A DNA stretch of 64,000 nucleotides, taken from contig NC_087064.1 in the NCBI RefSeq assembly GCF_963678635.1, positions 11,640,819 to 11,704,818 of the forward strand, in the 5' to 3' direction. Below are positions 1-9,908 of this stretch, piece after piece. Positions within the stretch are counted from its first letter, which is position 1, and each line of letters begins with the position of its first letter. The notes under the pieces were generated by a model. The model saw only the letters and a list, made by a program, of their open reading frames with translations, was not told where the DNA came from and ran no database searches. A program made the translations under genes and the position numbers. Source of the DNA: Symsagittifera roscoffensis. Lineage: Eukaryota > Xenacoelomorpha > Acoela > Convolutidae.

Positions 1-3000
1 AAGTTCATTGACACTTTTTCAATTGTCTGTTGGCTATACTTTGAATTTTCCAGTGTAGTTACTCCTTAGCGATAAAAATTTATGAGTTCTGAAATTTATG
101 AATTAGCAAAGTTTGAATTATTTTAGTTAGTTTTTAAGAAGAAAAAATGCACTTGATTATTTAAAAAGCAACCCAATGTTAAAATAATTGTTTTGTCATC
201 AGTTTCATTATTTATGTGGACAACCATGTTTCAAGTTTTAGTGAAAACTTTCTAAAAAAAGCCCAAAAATAATTTTTTTGCCTGTTTTCTCAAAAAACCG
301 CCTTCTTCATAGACAAATGGGGTTTTTTAGTGCTTTTGGAGAGCTCGGGAAGTCAAATTGAACAACTTGCAAATGAAGTCGACAAAATACTCGAAGTTTT
401 TTGAAAATCCGCGCCTCCTCGAAAAATTTTAGATCCTTCCCTGCCTTATTAAAATCCTAGAGTTTCGAGTTCTTGTGCTAACGTATTTGAAAAGGCCTTC
501 TCGCAGGTACCTAAGTGTACTTCTGCATCAACGCATTCTAATTGTTGAATTCATTTCGACAAAAACTGATTATGATGAAAATTTCAAAAGAAAACTTTAC
601 AATTAAAAATAAAATCTTGTCTAAACTTATCAATGTTTTTGCCCTGCTTTCAAGGAAGTCAGAATTTCGAAGCCACCGACAATCATTATTTCAAAAAGCT
701 CGGAGCTGTTATTCACAGTGAGTAAAAACAGGCAATTAGGGCTGTGGTTTATGATGGGTTGTGGGTTTTGGTCTGAGAATTTAAAGAGGTTAGTTGAAAT
801 GGTGCGATGGGTTTTCTCTTCATATGTAGCAAATAGTATCTCTTTTCTGATCAACCTTAAAACGTCTTCAGTGAAATAACTTTCTGGCTTTCATTGAGAC
901 GATCAGTTTTGAAACGCAATTTTTTTTTCAAAAACAAATGCTTTAGAAAAAAAATCGCGAACAGGAAACTGATTTTCGAAACATGAAACAAGAATTAAGC
1001 ATTTCACTGAAGAAATTTTCAGGTTGATCAAAATATGTAGGGACTATTTGCTACTTACATGTCACTTTGATCATTTTTATTAAAAGATTACAGAACAAGC
1101 AATATATATTGGGCGTTACCGTAATTTTTAATAAAAATGAGCAATTAGGGTTTGCATTATCCCTTCGAGTTAACAAAAAAAACTGATTATTTGAACAAAG
1201 CTAAGTATGAATGGTTTAATCATATGGATCTGGTTAGTGATTGTGCTTCGAATTGTATGCTTGTAAAACACGTGACGACTCGACTGAAGATGAAGAAAAT
1301 ATATAATGAGTGTTGACTGGTTTTCAGCTTTAGTCCGTAAGTTGCGCGAATGTCACCGATTCGATTCATACCTATACATGTATTATTGCAAAACAGGACA
1401 GATATAATGGGTCACATAATTGATCATTTCATTGCCATTTGTTATCTTTGCATTATTATCATCTCATCTTTTTGACACTTTTGTTGCATACTTCTGAAAA
1501 AAGTTTCATTGAAGAATTCTGCGATCATAGATTTTATGATCAAATTTACCTGTTAATGAAAACATTTAACAAACACAACTGCTTATAATTTGAGTTTGGA
1601 GACAATAATCGAAAACTCATGAATATTGAAAAATTGATTATCAAGGACTAGGGTTCGATCACCGCCAACGCCGCTATAGCTAGCATCGCACAACAGTTTT
1701 CCTCACACAATCTGCAATTAGTACTATTCTACTGAAATTTTTGAATTCTTTTTAAATGCAAAAAGCAGCAATTATAGGTGTGGAAAAACTTAGCAATTAC
1801 TTCAAGCACACGGCAAAAAATTACCCTTTATATGCTAAGAAACGAAAAATCTGAACCTAATTATTTGTCGCATTTCGAACGGTGCAAAAAATTAAACACG
1901 AAATTTTTTTTCAATAGGGTTGCCTTTGATTCTTTGCCTCTGACTGCCTCTTCTAAAACATTTATTTTTATTTGTTCTATACAATTAGGAGTAATTATGG
2001 TCAATTTTTTGTTCCGACTTTGAAGAAAGTGACGAAATATTTATGAAAATGACGAAATCGGTTTATTTTTATCTTCAGACGAATTTCGACCTCAGTACGC
2101 CATTAGACGCTAAATACATCAATTTTCTCTGAAGATTGGGCATGGATATGCATGTGGGAGGAGGACTTTGGAAAAATGATAAAATTTCGATTTGTTTTTT
2201 TGAAAGTTTCTCCGATTTTAGAATCAAAAACTAGTTCAGAAAAATTGAAGGGCAGCCGGGAACATTCAGGGTTTTGCCCTGATACGAGCAGTCTTGACTT
2301 TTTTCGGGCATCGATTTAAATTACTGACCGATTTATGAAAGGCCAAAGTTTGTATTGCATATCTATTTAGTTAATAGTCTTAATAGTGAGAGAGACTTCG
2401 AAATTTTAGTTCTTTCGAAAACTTCATTAATTATTTTAACTTAAACTTCTCCGTCTCCGTAGAAACTAAAATGCACTCAGAATATCCAGGGCTTTGCCCT
2501 GATACGAGAAGTTTTGTTGAACTTTTGTATAGGATTGATTTATCTCTTTGATCATTTGATGTTTTGGATTGCTGGCCTGGTTTGATAGTAAAAAGTGGAT
2601 CACACCTGCTGACAAGTCATCACTGGTCGCATTTTGTCTCTGAGCACAAAAATTCCGATTGGCAGAATGGGCGAAAAGACGAAAAATAAATCAAAAGAAT
2701 TCTGTACATAACCATATTGCTTCTAAGAAGCAAATGATATTTAACTCATAAGGCTACCAATTATTACAGTTTTTTTTTCGAGCACAGCTTTCAACCTTGC
2801 AATTAAGTTAAAACTGGATGCAGTTAAAAGTTAGCTGATTTTTTATAAAAACAAAAACATTTTGTAATGGCTGCTTCTTGAAAACTCAATTACTATTATC
2901 AGTGATTTCTGTCAATTGAACTTTTGTACCCGAGACAGTATGCGCAACAATGACTTTTTCATCGCAATTACCACAACTTATCTGACCTTATGACCTTGAC

Positions 3001-3030
3001 CTAATTTGTGAGTTGTGTTTGCTTATGCAG
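1..3030. other. Non-coding sequence upstream of the first visible NCKX exon
   Basis: This AT-rich stretch holds no exon I can recognise. It ends at the splice acceptor of the first visible NCKX exon, so it is probably intron. It contains a partial hAT-MITE copy near 240-443 and two copies of a short hairpin motif near 2265-2290 and 2485-2510, listed separately. The short open frames here look like chance. Confidence 0.6.
240..443 (+). mobile_element. 3' fragment of a hAT-type MITE (same family as 4242-4665)
   Basis: The stretch around 330-443 aligns by eye with the right half of the complete element at 4242-4665. Shared features are the GAGAGCTC block, GTCGACAAAAT, TTTTTTGAAAATCCGC and a terminal TAGATCC...CTG. 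The left terminus is not visible, so this is a 5'-truncated or decayed copy and the left limit is approximate. Confidence 0.55.
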
Positions 3031-3167
3031 AGATGAATGGGACGTCTGGTCCTAATAACGGGGCAGCTGCTCCTCCCCCGCCCATCATGGAGAATGGGGA
3101 GAGTGAGGCGGAAGAGAATAAGAAGTCCCCCCAAGACCAGATGGACGAAGAGGAAGAAGAAGATGAT
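3031..3167 (+). CDS. SLC24A-like: NCKX exon a: acidic part of the central cytoplasmic loop
   Basis: This is the first visible coding exon of a K+-dependent Na+/Ca2+ exchanger, a plasma-membrane antiporter that extrudes Ca2+ with K+ in exchange for Na+. The acceptor is TTATGCAG just before 3031, and the donor is GTAAGT at 3168. The exon enters in phase 1 and leaves in phase 0. It encodes a proline-rich stretch and then an acidic run ending in DEEEEEDD. That is the composition of the end of the large cytosolic loop of NCKX proteins, which just precedes the second membrane half. The exon is poorly conserved by nature; its identity rests on the next exon continuing in phase into a classical NCKX segment. 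The upstream half of the protein lies outside the window or was not recognised. Confidence 0.75.
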
Positions 3168-3937
3168 GTAAGTCACAACTCAATACCCCCACCCTCTTCC
3201 TCCACACCCCCATACCCCCCCCCCCCCCCACCACTCTTCGGCACACCCGAAAAGAAGCTAACCCGTTGACCCTTTATAATTACTTCAAGCGGCATTTTAC
3301 ACAAATTGACGTTGATTTTTGTAGTCAAATATTTACTCTCAAAACTAAGAAATCTTCATTTTTTTCTACAATAACGCAAGCTCAGATATAAGTTGATACA
3401 TACTTCAATAATTTTTATCAGCAAGAAAGAAAATGACCAATTGGACAGAAGACAAACTACCTCAAAAGTCATGGTGACCTTTCGGGGACCTTGAATCCCT
3501 AATACACGGCGAGATGAAAACGCTAAGCGTTTCACTCTCGCTCCACCTACTCTAATTTGGGCTTATTTTATGAGCAAATTTTCTACAAAATAGCCTGCCT
3601 CAACCCAATTTCGAACAATTTCTAAGACGGATAAAATCTCCGCTTAGGCATTAATAGCACAAAATATGTCGCCCGTTAATAATCCCAATGGGCTATCTTT
3701 AAACCCCCATAACTTTACGAAAAATGATCACAGAGGAAATATCTTCTAAATTTGAGCTTTCTGAGTTGTCTTGGTTCGCTCAGAAATTTAGAACTCAACT
3801 CTGATGGACTATTATAATTTTCTGTGAACCGATCCTTCTTCCACAATCTAGATTTGCGTTGCCACGACATGTGTGTATTTTGTGTGTATTTTGATTGAGT
3901 TTTTATGTAATTTTTTGTTCATTTATTTGTGCTACAG
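3168..3937 (+). other. NCKX intron
   Basis: The intron is bounded by GTAAGT at 3168 and GCTACAG ending at 3937. It has a C-rich homopolymer tract near 3216-3230 just after the exon and is otherwise AT-rich. I see nothing else in it. Confidence 0.75.
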
Positions 3938-4213
3938 GGCGCAGTGACACTGGCGTGGCCGTCTGAGAAGCCATGGTACCGCAAACTTCTCTACCTGTGT
4001 CTGCTGCCCATCATGGTTCCACTCGTGCTTACGATTCCGGACCCGAAGAGGGGCAAGCCAGGCACGAAGTCGGCCAGCAGTCGGTTCGCCTTCTGGGGTT
4101 ACAACCTGTTCGCCCTCTCCTTCATCATGAGCATTGTGTGGATAGCCTTGTGGTCCTATCTCATGGTGTGGTGGGTGGAGAGGACTGGGTGGCTCTGCTG
4201 CATACCTTCCGTG
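3938..4213 (+). CDS. SLC24A-like: NCKX exon b: start of the second membrane domain
   Basis: Ninety-two codons, phase 0 to phase 0. The peptide opens with LAWPSEKPWYRKLLYL, matching the conserved start of the second transmembrane half of NCKX proteins (a tryptophan-proline motif followed by a helix). It continues with LLPIMVPLVLTIPD, a short basic loop, and a long hydrophobic segment ending SIVWIALWSYLMVWW, another family hallmark. The donor is GTCAGT at 4214, directly after the valine that precedes the [12 protein letters not shown] segment of the next exon, so the exons join exactly as in the family. The family's first conserved exchange repeat is not in this window. The recognition is secure; assignment to one vertebrate-type paralogue is not possible. 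Confidence 0.92.
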
Positions 4214-4241
4214 GTCAGTATTTCACATACACCCCTCATTG

Positions 4242-4665
4242 CAGTAGCGGATATAGGGGGGGGGGGGGGGGGGAACGCCTTTCCTTCAGTGATTCGACCC
4301 CCTGCCGACCCAAAGGGTCTCCCCTTTGAACTATTTTAAGATATCCGTTTTTGGCTGACTGACCTTAAAGTTCTTCTAAAGGCCTCTCGGGCGCCAATCT
4401 TTACTAATTTTGAGGGGGGAGCGCGTGCCGAAAAAACGCGATTTTTTGGTCGAAATTTTCCGAAAAGCGCCTAAAAACGTCTTTTTACCCTTTTTTCAAA
4501 AATTTGCCTGTGGCGCACAAAATTTGATCAAATTAGGGTCTTTATAGTGTTTTGGGAGAGCTCAGAAAACCAATTTGGTCGACCTAAAAAAAAAGGTCGA
4601 CAAAATTTTCAAAATTTTTTTGAAAATCCGCTTCCCCCCTCGAGAAACTCCTAGATCCGCGCCTG
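4242..4665 (+). mobile_element. hAT-type MITE, complete, with 8-bp target duplication
   Basis: The left end reads CAGTAGCGGATATAGGGGGG and the right end, on the other strand, CAGGCGCGGATCTAGGAG, giving imperfect terminal inverted repeats with the CAG...GGAT...AGG layout common in invertebrate hAT MITEs. Both sides are flanked by the identical 8 bp CCTCATTG (4234-4241 and 4666-4673), the duplication length expected of hAT transposases. The element is 424 bp, non-coding, and begins only 28 bp after the NCKX exon. A G homopolymer near 4256-4273 is part of it. Confidence 0.88.
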
Positions 4666-7199
4666 CCTCATTGTATATCAAAAATTGCAAAAAATTGCAA
4701 GCAACAAAATTTGATAAAACGGAGCAATCTGCCAATTGCTAGCAAAATCTGCATGCAAATTTGAATTTTTAGGCAATCAAAATGCACGCAAAGTTCTGTC
4801 AAAATGAAAAGATTTTCTTAAAATAAGTTGTCTTTCCGAACTTTTTACAATTTGCTTTAGTTGCACAATGTTGGAATCAAAAAAACTAATTAAAAAGAGC
4901 GAATATTCTGTTTTAGAAGGTTTTTCATCCAAAAATCAGTTATTCGAAGAAAAAGTATATCTAAAGGTCACCTACAAACTCAAATTTACATGCTAAATTG
5001 GCAATGGCTTTTAAAAATTATTTCTACCTATTTCAAGTTTTTTGCATTTTTTATACGCACTGCTAATTTGAACAAAACTGCTCGTTCATCAGGGCAAAAC
5101 CCTGAAGTTTTTGACTGCTATCTGACGCTAATTGGAAATTTTTAATTAAAAAATTGATGAAAATTTTCAAATCATTTTTTTGCGTCAATTCACCCCCCAT
5201 ATGCTAATGTAAAATACACAAAAGGATGTATTTAGCGTCCTATATCCTAAGAGTAAGACGACATAATTTATTTTCCTCAAATCATCTTGAAATGCATCAA
5301 TTTAACGCTAATGGGTGCTATAAGAACGCGTTATATTGCGCGTTAATTAAACCAAATTGGCCAAAATAACATTTTTCAAACCCCCATAATGACAAATGAC
5401 AAATGATCACCGGCAAAGTTTTTTCTAGCTCTGAACAACAATATTGTTCAGATGATATAAACATTTTTCGTAAAAAACCGTTGTTAAAAGATCAATATTT
5501 GACTCAATATGAAAAAATACTCTAAACAGAACTATTCCACTTTTTCTTCGAATTTGGTTGACAATTTTAGGTTGACATTGGACAAGACATCGACATTAGA
5601 CAAGAAAAATAGGTTGATATTGGAGAAGAAAATCAGGTTGATATTACACAAGAACAAAAACTGCTTAGAGTTGTAGCAGAATTACAATGGTGCAGATTAC
5701 TTTGCGGAATTTCGATTTAAAAATTGCCCCAAAAACGGATCATTTCATTAATTTAAACCTGATGTAAGCCAAAAATACAAGTTTAACTGTTGAAAAAATT
5801 TTTTCAAGATAAGCTTGTTATATAGCTCAAGAAAATTCAAAAGAGTATAGTCTTCCTTATCTTGTATAAATACATTTTTTCTCGTTAGATCGTTAAATCT
5901 TTTGACAGTTCATATTATTTTTTTATTAAAACAAAAATAGTTTAACGTCTTTTTTTGCTATTTTCTGAATATTTTTCTCTTCATAAATTTTGTTAAGATA
6001 CATAAAAAGCGTACTTTGACATCAATTTGCCGGTGGCCAATATCGATGACCTTGAGCAAGTGAATTGGTTTAAAAAGCGGTTCTTCTCACGTTGGCTATT
6101 ATTATATTCGACCAGGTTTTTACGAACTGAAATGAGTGAAAAACTGCTGGTTTCCGATGCCCAATTGAGCATTGTTAGGCTTAACTAAATTTGGCATAAA
6201 TTTTTTCATAACTTCTGGTATCATTCATGTATGCGTTTTTTTGGCTAAAATTTTCTCAAAAAATTCCTCTTTGCAAAAAGTCCAAGATACGACCCTACTT
6301 TTGGTAATGTAGAAAAAAGCATCGGTGACACTTTCCCTGTAGCTAAAATGATTCTAAAGCTAAGTTTTTGGGTTTCTTTTTCATAAAGCATTTTTCTATG
6401 TGGGCACTCTTTTGACCTTTTAAGAGCCTCAAGGTAAACGTATAATCAATGAATTTATTCAAAATTCTTTTCTCTCTACTGTTCGTTCTAATCTCATGGG
6501 AAAACATGAATAGCTCCCAATTTCCTTGAAATACTTTTTTTAAAGCAAATGCTTTTTGCCTGATGAATATTTCTGTGCTAGTTGGTGAAATTATGTTGGA
6601 TTTACCATGAATAAAAACGCCCTGAGATGGCAAAAATTGGTAATTTCCTGCTACAAAGGAGCTGCTTTATTTTGAAATATTCGAAGCATACGGCAAAACA
6701 GAGGGAGCTAAATGTCATTTCCCCAGAGTATTAGCACAAGAAATAGAACGGAAGTGAATTCTTTGTAATCAATTTAGCTCAATCAAATAATCGTCCTTTC
6801 AAATAAAAATCAAATTTATTCCACAGATTTCGTAGGCAAGTGACGTTACATGAAAATGGTGAATCCATGCGAGTAATTGCCTCAACTTTACCGTTCAATA
6901 ATAAAAAAGATGTTTTATGGGGTCTATTCGCATGCGCAAAAATTCTCAACCAATCAATGACCTTAAAACTGTCCATAACTGAATAAATTTAATGTTTTCC
7001 TTTCAAAATTTTTGAAGACAGAGCTCTGATTGATTGACAAAATTTTCGCGTATTCGGATTTCTCGAAGTTTTCATAATCTTTCAAATTGCTAAATTTTAC
7101 CCTTTTCAACAAAATGTTTACTTTCCACAAGATCGGATTGTGCATGATGGCGTCGAAAAATTCTTTAAAAAATTTTATTTTTAGGATTGGTCGGCCTTA

Positions 7200-7305
7200 A
7201 AATGGATGTGAAATAGCACCCGTTAGAGAAAATTTAATTTTCAGAACTGAAAAGTAATGTTTTCACTGCCAGCCTCCCCTCCCCTCCCCTTCCTCGGCAC
7301 GCTAC
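7200..7305 (-). mobile_element. Possible end of another MITE
   Basis: On the minus strand the end reads CAGTAGCGTGCCGAGGAAGG followed by a purine run, which resembles the terminus of GC-ended hAT MITEs. I could not find the partner terminus, so the extent is a guess. Confidence 0.25.
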
Positions 7306-8082
7306 TGCGTGATATAGTTAACATTTTAGAACTGTCTGTTGGCCACGTTTAACAAATCTATTCATTGATTAAGTCGCATTTTTTGGCAGAAAAATTCCAA
7401 CTTCTGCTAACGCTCTTTTTGTTGGTTCGGCATTCTGAATCTTTGTTTTTATAGGTTTGAACTCCAATTTTTTTCATTTTTTCTTAAGCGGAGTTTTGCT
7501 GTACTGTAATATAAAAAAAAAATTATATAAAGAGTGAAAACTGATACCTGAATTTTCGTTCAAACTAAGTTTTTTAAAATGGAAAAATCCTTGCATGGAT
7601 GGATGTAATTTCTTGTTAAAACTCGAAAATTAAAAAAGATATCGGAAGTGAAAAAATTGTTGGAATAAATTTCCTATCTCTGCTGAAAAATCAGAAAAAG
7701 GAAAATTCAGACCAATGTTTTCCAGCGAGACAGACTTCGAGGAAATATATATTTGTTTGGAATCCGAGCTACGACTGAAGCGGCTTTAATGTGATATAAC
7801 AGTCGAGCTAAAGCTTACAAGGTGTATTTATTCTCCTACTTTTGGGTTAAGAAAAATATTTAAGGCCATCCTATAATGGGCTTATTCGGAACAATTTATC
7901 CCCGTTTGTCAGTGCCTTTTTAATTGTCATTTGAGAGATTTTTTCCAGACGTTACAGTTTATGTGCTTGACATTGTGGTCACCTAGCGCTAAACAATTCA
8001 TGTTCTTAAAAAAAGAGAAAAATTCTTCTAAAGTTTTTGCTGAAAAATGTATTCGTTAATCGGCAAGTTGTTTTCTGTTTAG

Positions 8083-8219
8083 ATCATGGGTCTGACATTT
8101 TTGGCGGCTGGGACGAGTGTTCCTGATCTGATCACTTCCTACTTAGTGGCCAAGAAGGGCTTCGGAGACATGGCCCTCAGCAGCTCCATCGGAAGCAACC
8201 TCTTCGACATCTGCGTCGG
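8083..8219 (+). CDS. SLC24A-like: NCKX exon c: second exchange (alpha-2) repeat
   Basis: Phase 0 in, phase 2 out. The peptide contains [14 protein letters not shown] and [11 protein letters not shown], the two signature halves of the alpha-2 repeat. In this family GTS(V/I)PD and GSN.FD line the ion-binding pocket; the aspartate of the GTSVPD motif corresponds to the residue that distinguishes K+-dependent exchangers in mutational studies of NCKX2. The acceptor is CTGTTTAG before 8083 and the donor GTAATA at 8220. This is the most diagnostic exon of the gene. Confidence 0.95.
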
Positions 8220-8229
8220 GTAATACTCA

Positions 8230-8406
8230 ATTACACACATACCAACACACACCATACACTGATAGAAACGCACTAACATACAAAACAGATACAAAAGCAC
8301 ACGACACACGAAACACACGCAAAACACATGCCCATACACACAACCCACTATACACATATGCATACATACTCGCTAACATACAAACACACAAACACGCACC
8401 AGCACA
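8230..8406 (+). repeat. CA-rich degenerate microsatellite (left part)
   Basis: The tract is made of irregular ACAC, CATACA and ACGC units with few Ts. It resumes at 9130 beyond the intervening MITE. Open frames read across it on either strand are low-complexity and not genes. Confidence 0.8.
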
Positions 8407-9121
8407 CCCGCAATGAGGTTCCATGGTTAATAATCGATTATAATAGATTTTCAGGGTATAGAATATTACCATTATAATCTATCATTTTTGAAAAAATTAA
8501 ATCAATTATAATCCATTTAAAATCTCTTATAATGGATTATAAAGAAATATAATCAATTTAAAATGTTTACAAGTTTCCTGCAAAAATTTGCAGCTTTTTC
8601 AAAATTTCTTATAGCCTACTGGTTTTTTAAACCTACTCGCATCTACATAATTCCAAAACGATATCCAGCATACTTTCAAAACCTATCCGTGCAACGTGTG
8701 TAAAGTGGGTAATTGTGAGGAGAAGGGGTGGCAAGTGGAGGAAATAAGATTGATAGGCATAACTGTGGTGGTAAGTAGGCGACGAGCGGCGATACCCCAA
8801 AAAAGAAAATAATGACAAAAAATTTGTTTAAAAAATGAGAAAAAAACAATACAACAATATTTACATGCCAAATGTAAATCTCAATTTAACGATTGCAAGT
8901 TTCAAGTTTTGAATCTATAAATTTTTGAAAAATCCAGGCTCTTGCGTAAAACAAAATCTTCCTTGATCTATTAGAATCGATTATATTGTTTTAGAACGTT
9001 TCTTTTTTGTTTGGTTATAACCAATTAATAATCCGTTATAATCTATTATTTTAGAATTTTATGGAGACAGACCTTGAAAATCCATTATATTCGACTATTA
9101 TCTATGGAACCTCATTGCGGG
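8407..9121. mobile_element. TIR element, CCCGCA family, member 1
   Basis: The left end CCCGCAATGAGGTTCCATGG is matched by the reverse complement of the right end, CCCGCAATGAGGTTCCATAG, and similarity continues for about 50 bp. The termini run into TAATCGATTATAAT-type repeats that also recur internally. There is no transposase reading frame. The same layout is found at 23644-24784. The target duplication is unclear because both flanks are CA repeats. Confidence 0.75.
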
Positions 9122-9129
9122 CACTCGTT

Positions 9130-9395
9130 GCGGGCACAAAACAAGCACACACACATCTCGCGCACATACACACACAACAAACGCACATACACACAACAAA
9201 CACAACGCACACACATCTCACACACACACACACAACCGACGCACATACACACACGTACGCCCATACAAAAAAAAACGCATACACACGCAACTCACATATA
9301 TACACGCAACAGAACGCATGAACACACACACACACCTCACGCGACAAAAACACACGAATGAACACGCTAACACGCACACATAGCACTCTTAATGT
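9130..9395 (+). repeat. CA-rich degenerate microsatellite (right part)
   Basis: This is a continuation of the tract at 8230-8406, with ACACAC, CACGC and ACATACAC units. It is non-coding despite open frames on both strands. Confidence 0.8.
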
Positions 9396-9622
9396 AATCA
9401 CTCGCAAATACGTAGATATACCATCTCTTAACATATACCTACATGTACCCTCTTTCTGGTTTTGCTTTTGAAAAAAAATTTATGGCCTTTTGGTGCCTTT
9501 CCACTATTTTTTTAGAGGCACTTCAATGCTTTTTATATAATATTAATCGACAGGTTTTCATATGGGCTTTTTCTCTATTAGCCTGATTTTGAAGTATGGT
9601 AATAGAACCAATGACTATTTAG

Positions 9623-9908
9623 GCTGCCGATCCCGTGGCTGATCTATGTGTCTTTAAATGTATTTGGGGACAATCCGACACTGACCTCGGAAACTTACTT
9701 CGCCATAGAGGTCACCTCGGATGGCATGTTCTGCTACATACTCATGCTATTCTCCATGCTCATCTTCATCTTCGTCCTCATCATGTCCATGAAGTGGCGC
9801 CTCAACCGCATCATGGGCGTCATCATGCTCGTGTTGTACTTCCTCTTCCTCGTGTTCGCCGTCCTCATCGGGTTCGGAACCATCAGCTGCAACATAGTCG
9901 GAAAGTAA
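9623..9908 (+). CDS. SLC24A-like: NCKX terminal exon d with stop codon
   Basis: It enters in phase 2, completing a glycine codon split with the previous exon, and runs to TAA at 9906-9908. The first residues, LPIPWLIYVSLN, directly continue [10 protein letters not shown] of the preceding exon, as in the family. Two further hydrophobic helices follow, MFCYILMLFSMLIFIFVLIM and, after the short basic KWRLNR linker, IMGVIMLVLYFLFLVFAVLI. The protein ends shortly after at GKstop, giving the short tail usual for NCKX proteins. This is the 3' end of the coding sequence. Confidence 0.95.

Larger units (their letters stand above)
4214..8082 (+). other. NCKX intron with hAT MITE
   Basis: The intron is bounded by GTCAGT at 4214 and TTTTCTGTTTAG ending at 8082. 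It contains the hAT-type MITE at 4242-4665, an inverted copy of the short hairpin motif near 5088-5110, and a pyrimidine tract near 7271-7305 that may be the right end of another MITE. I see no further coding sequence. Confidence 0.75.
8220..9622 (+). other. NCKX intron with CA-rich tract and MITE
   Basis: The intron is bounded by GTAATA at 8220 and GACTATTTAG ending at 9622. CA-rich microsatellite DNA lies on both sides of a TIR element at 8407-9121, which appears to have inserted into one continuous CA tract. Confidence 0.75.

Noticed and set aside
1648-1670. GGGTTCGATC, a B-box-like sequence that could mark a tRNA-derived SINE
   Set aside because: No A box or poly(A)/repeat tail around it; a single 10-bp match is expected by chance.
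4256-4273. Long G run as a regulatory quadruplex of NCKX
   Set aside because: It is part of the hAT MITE terminus and probably a homopolymer expansion; length may also be a sequencing artefact.
8139-9434. Cysteine/valine-rich or His/Thr-rich open frames over the CA-rich tract
   Set aside because: Low-complexity translation of CA/TG microsatellite, and inside an NCKX intron.
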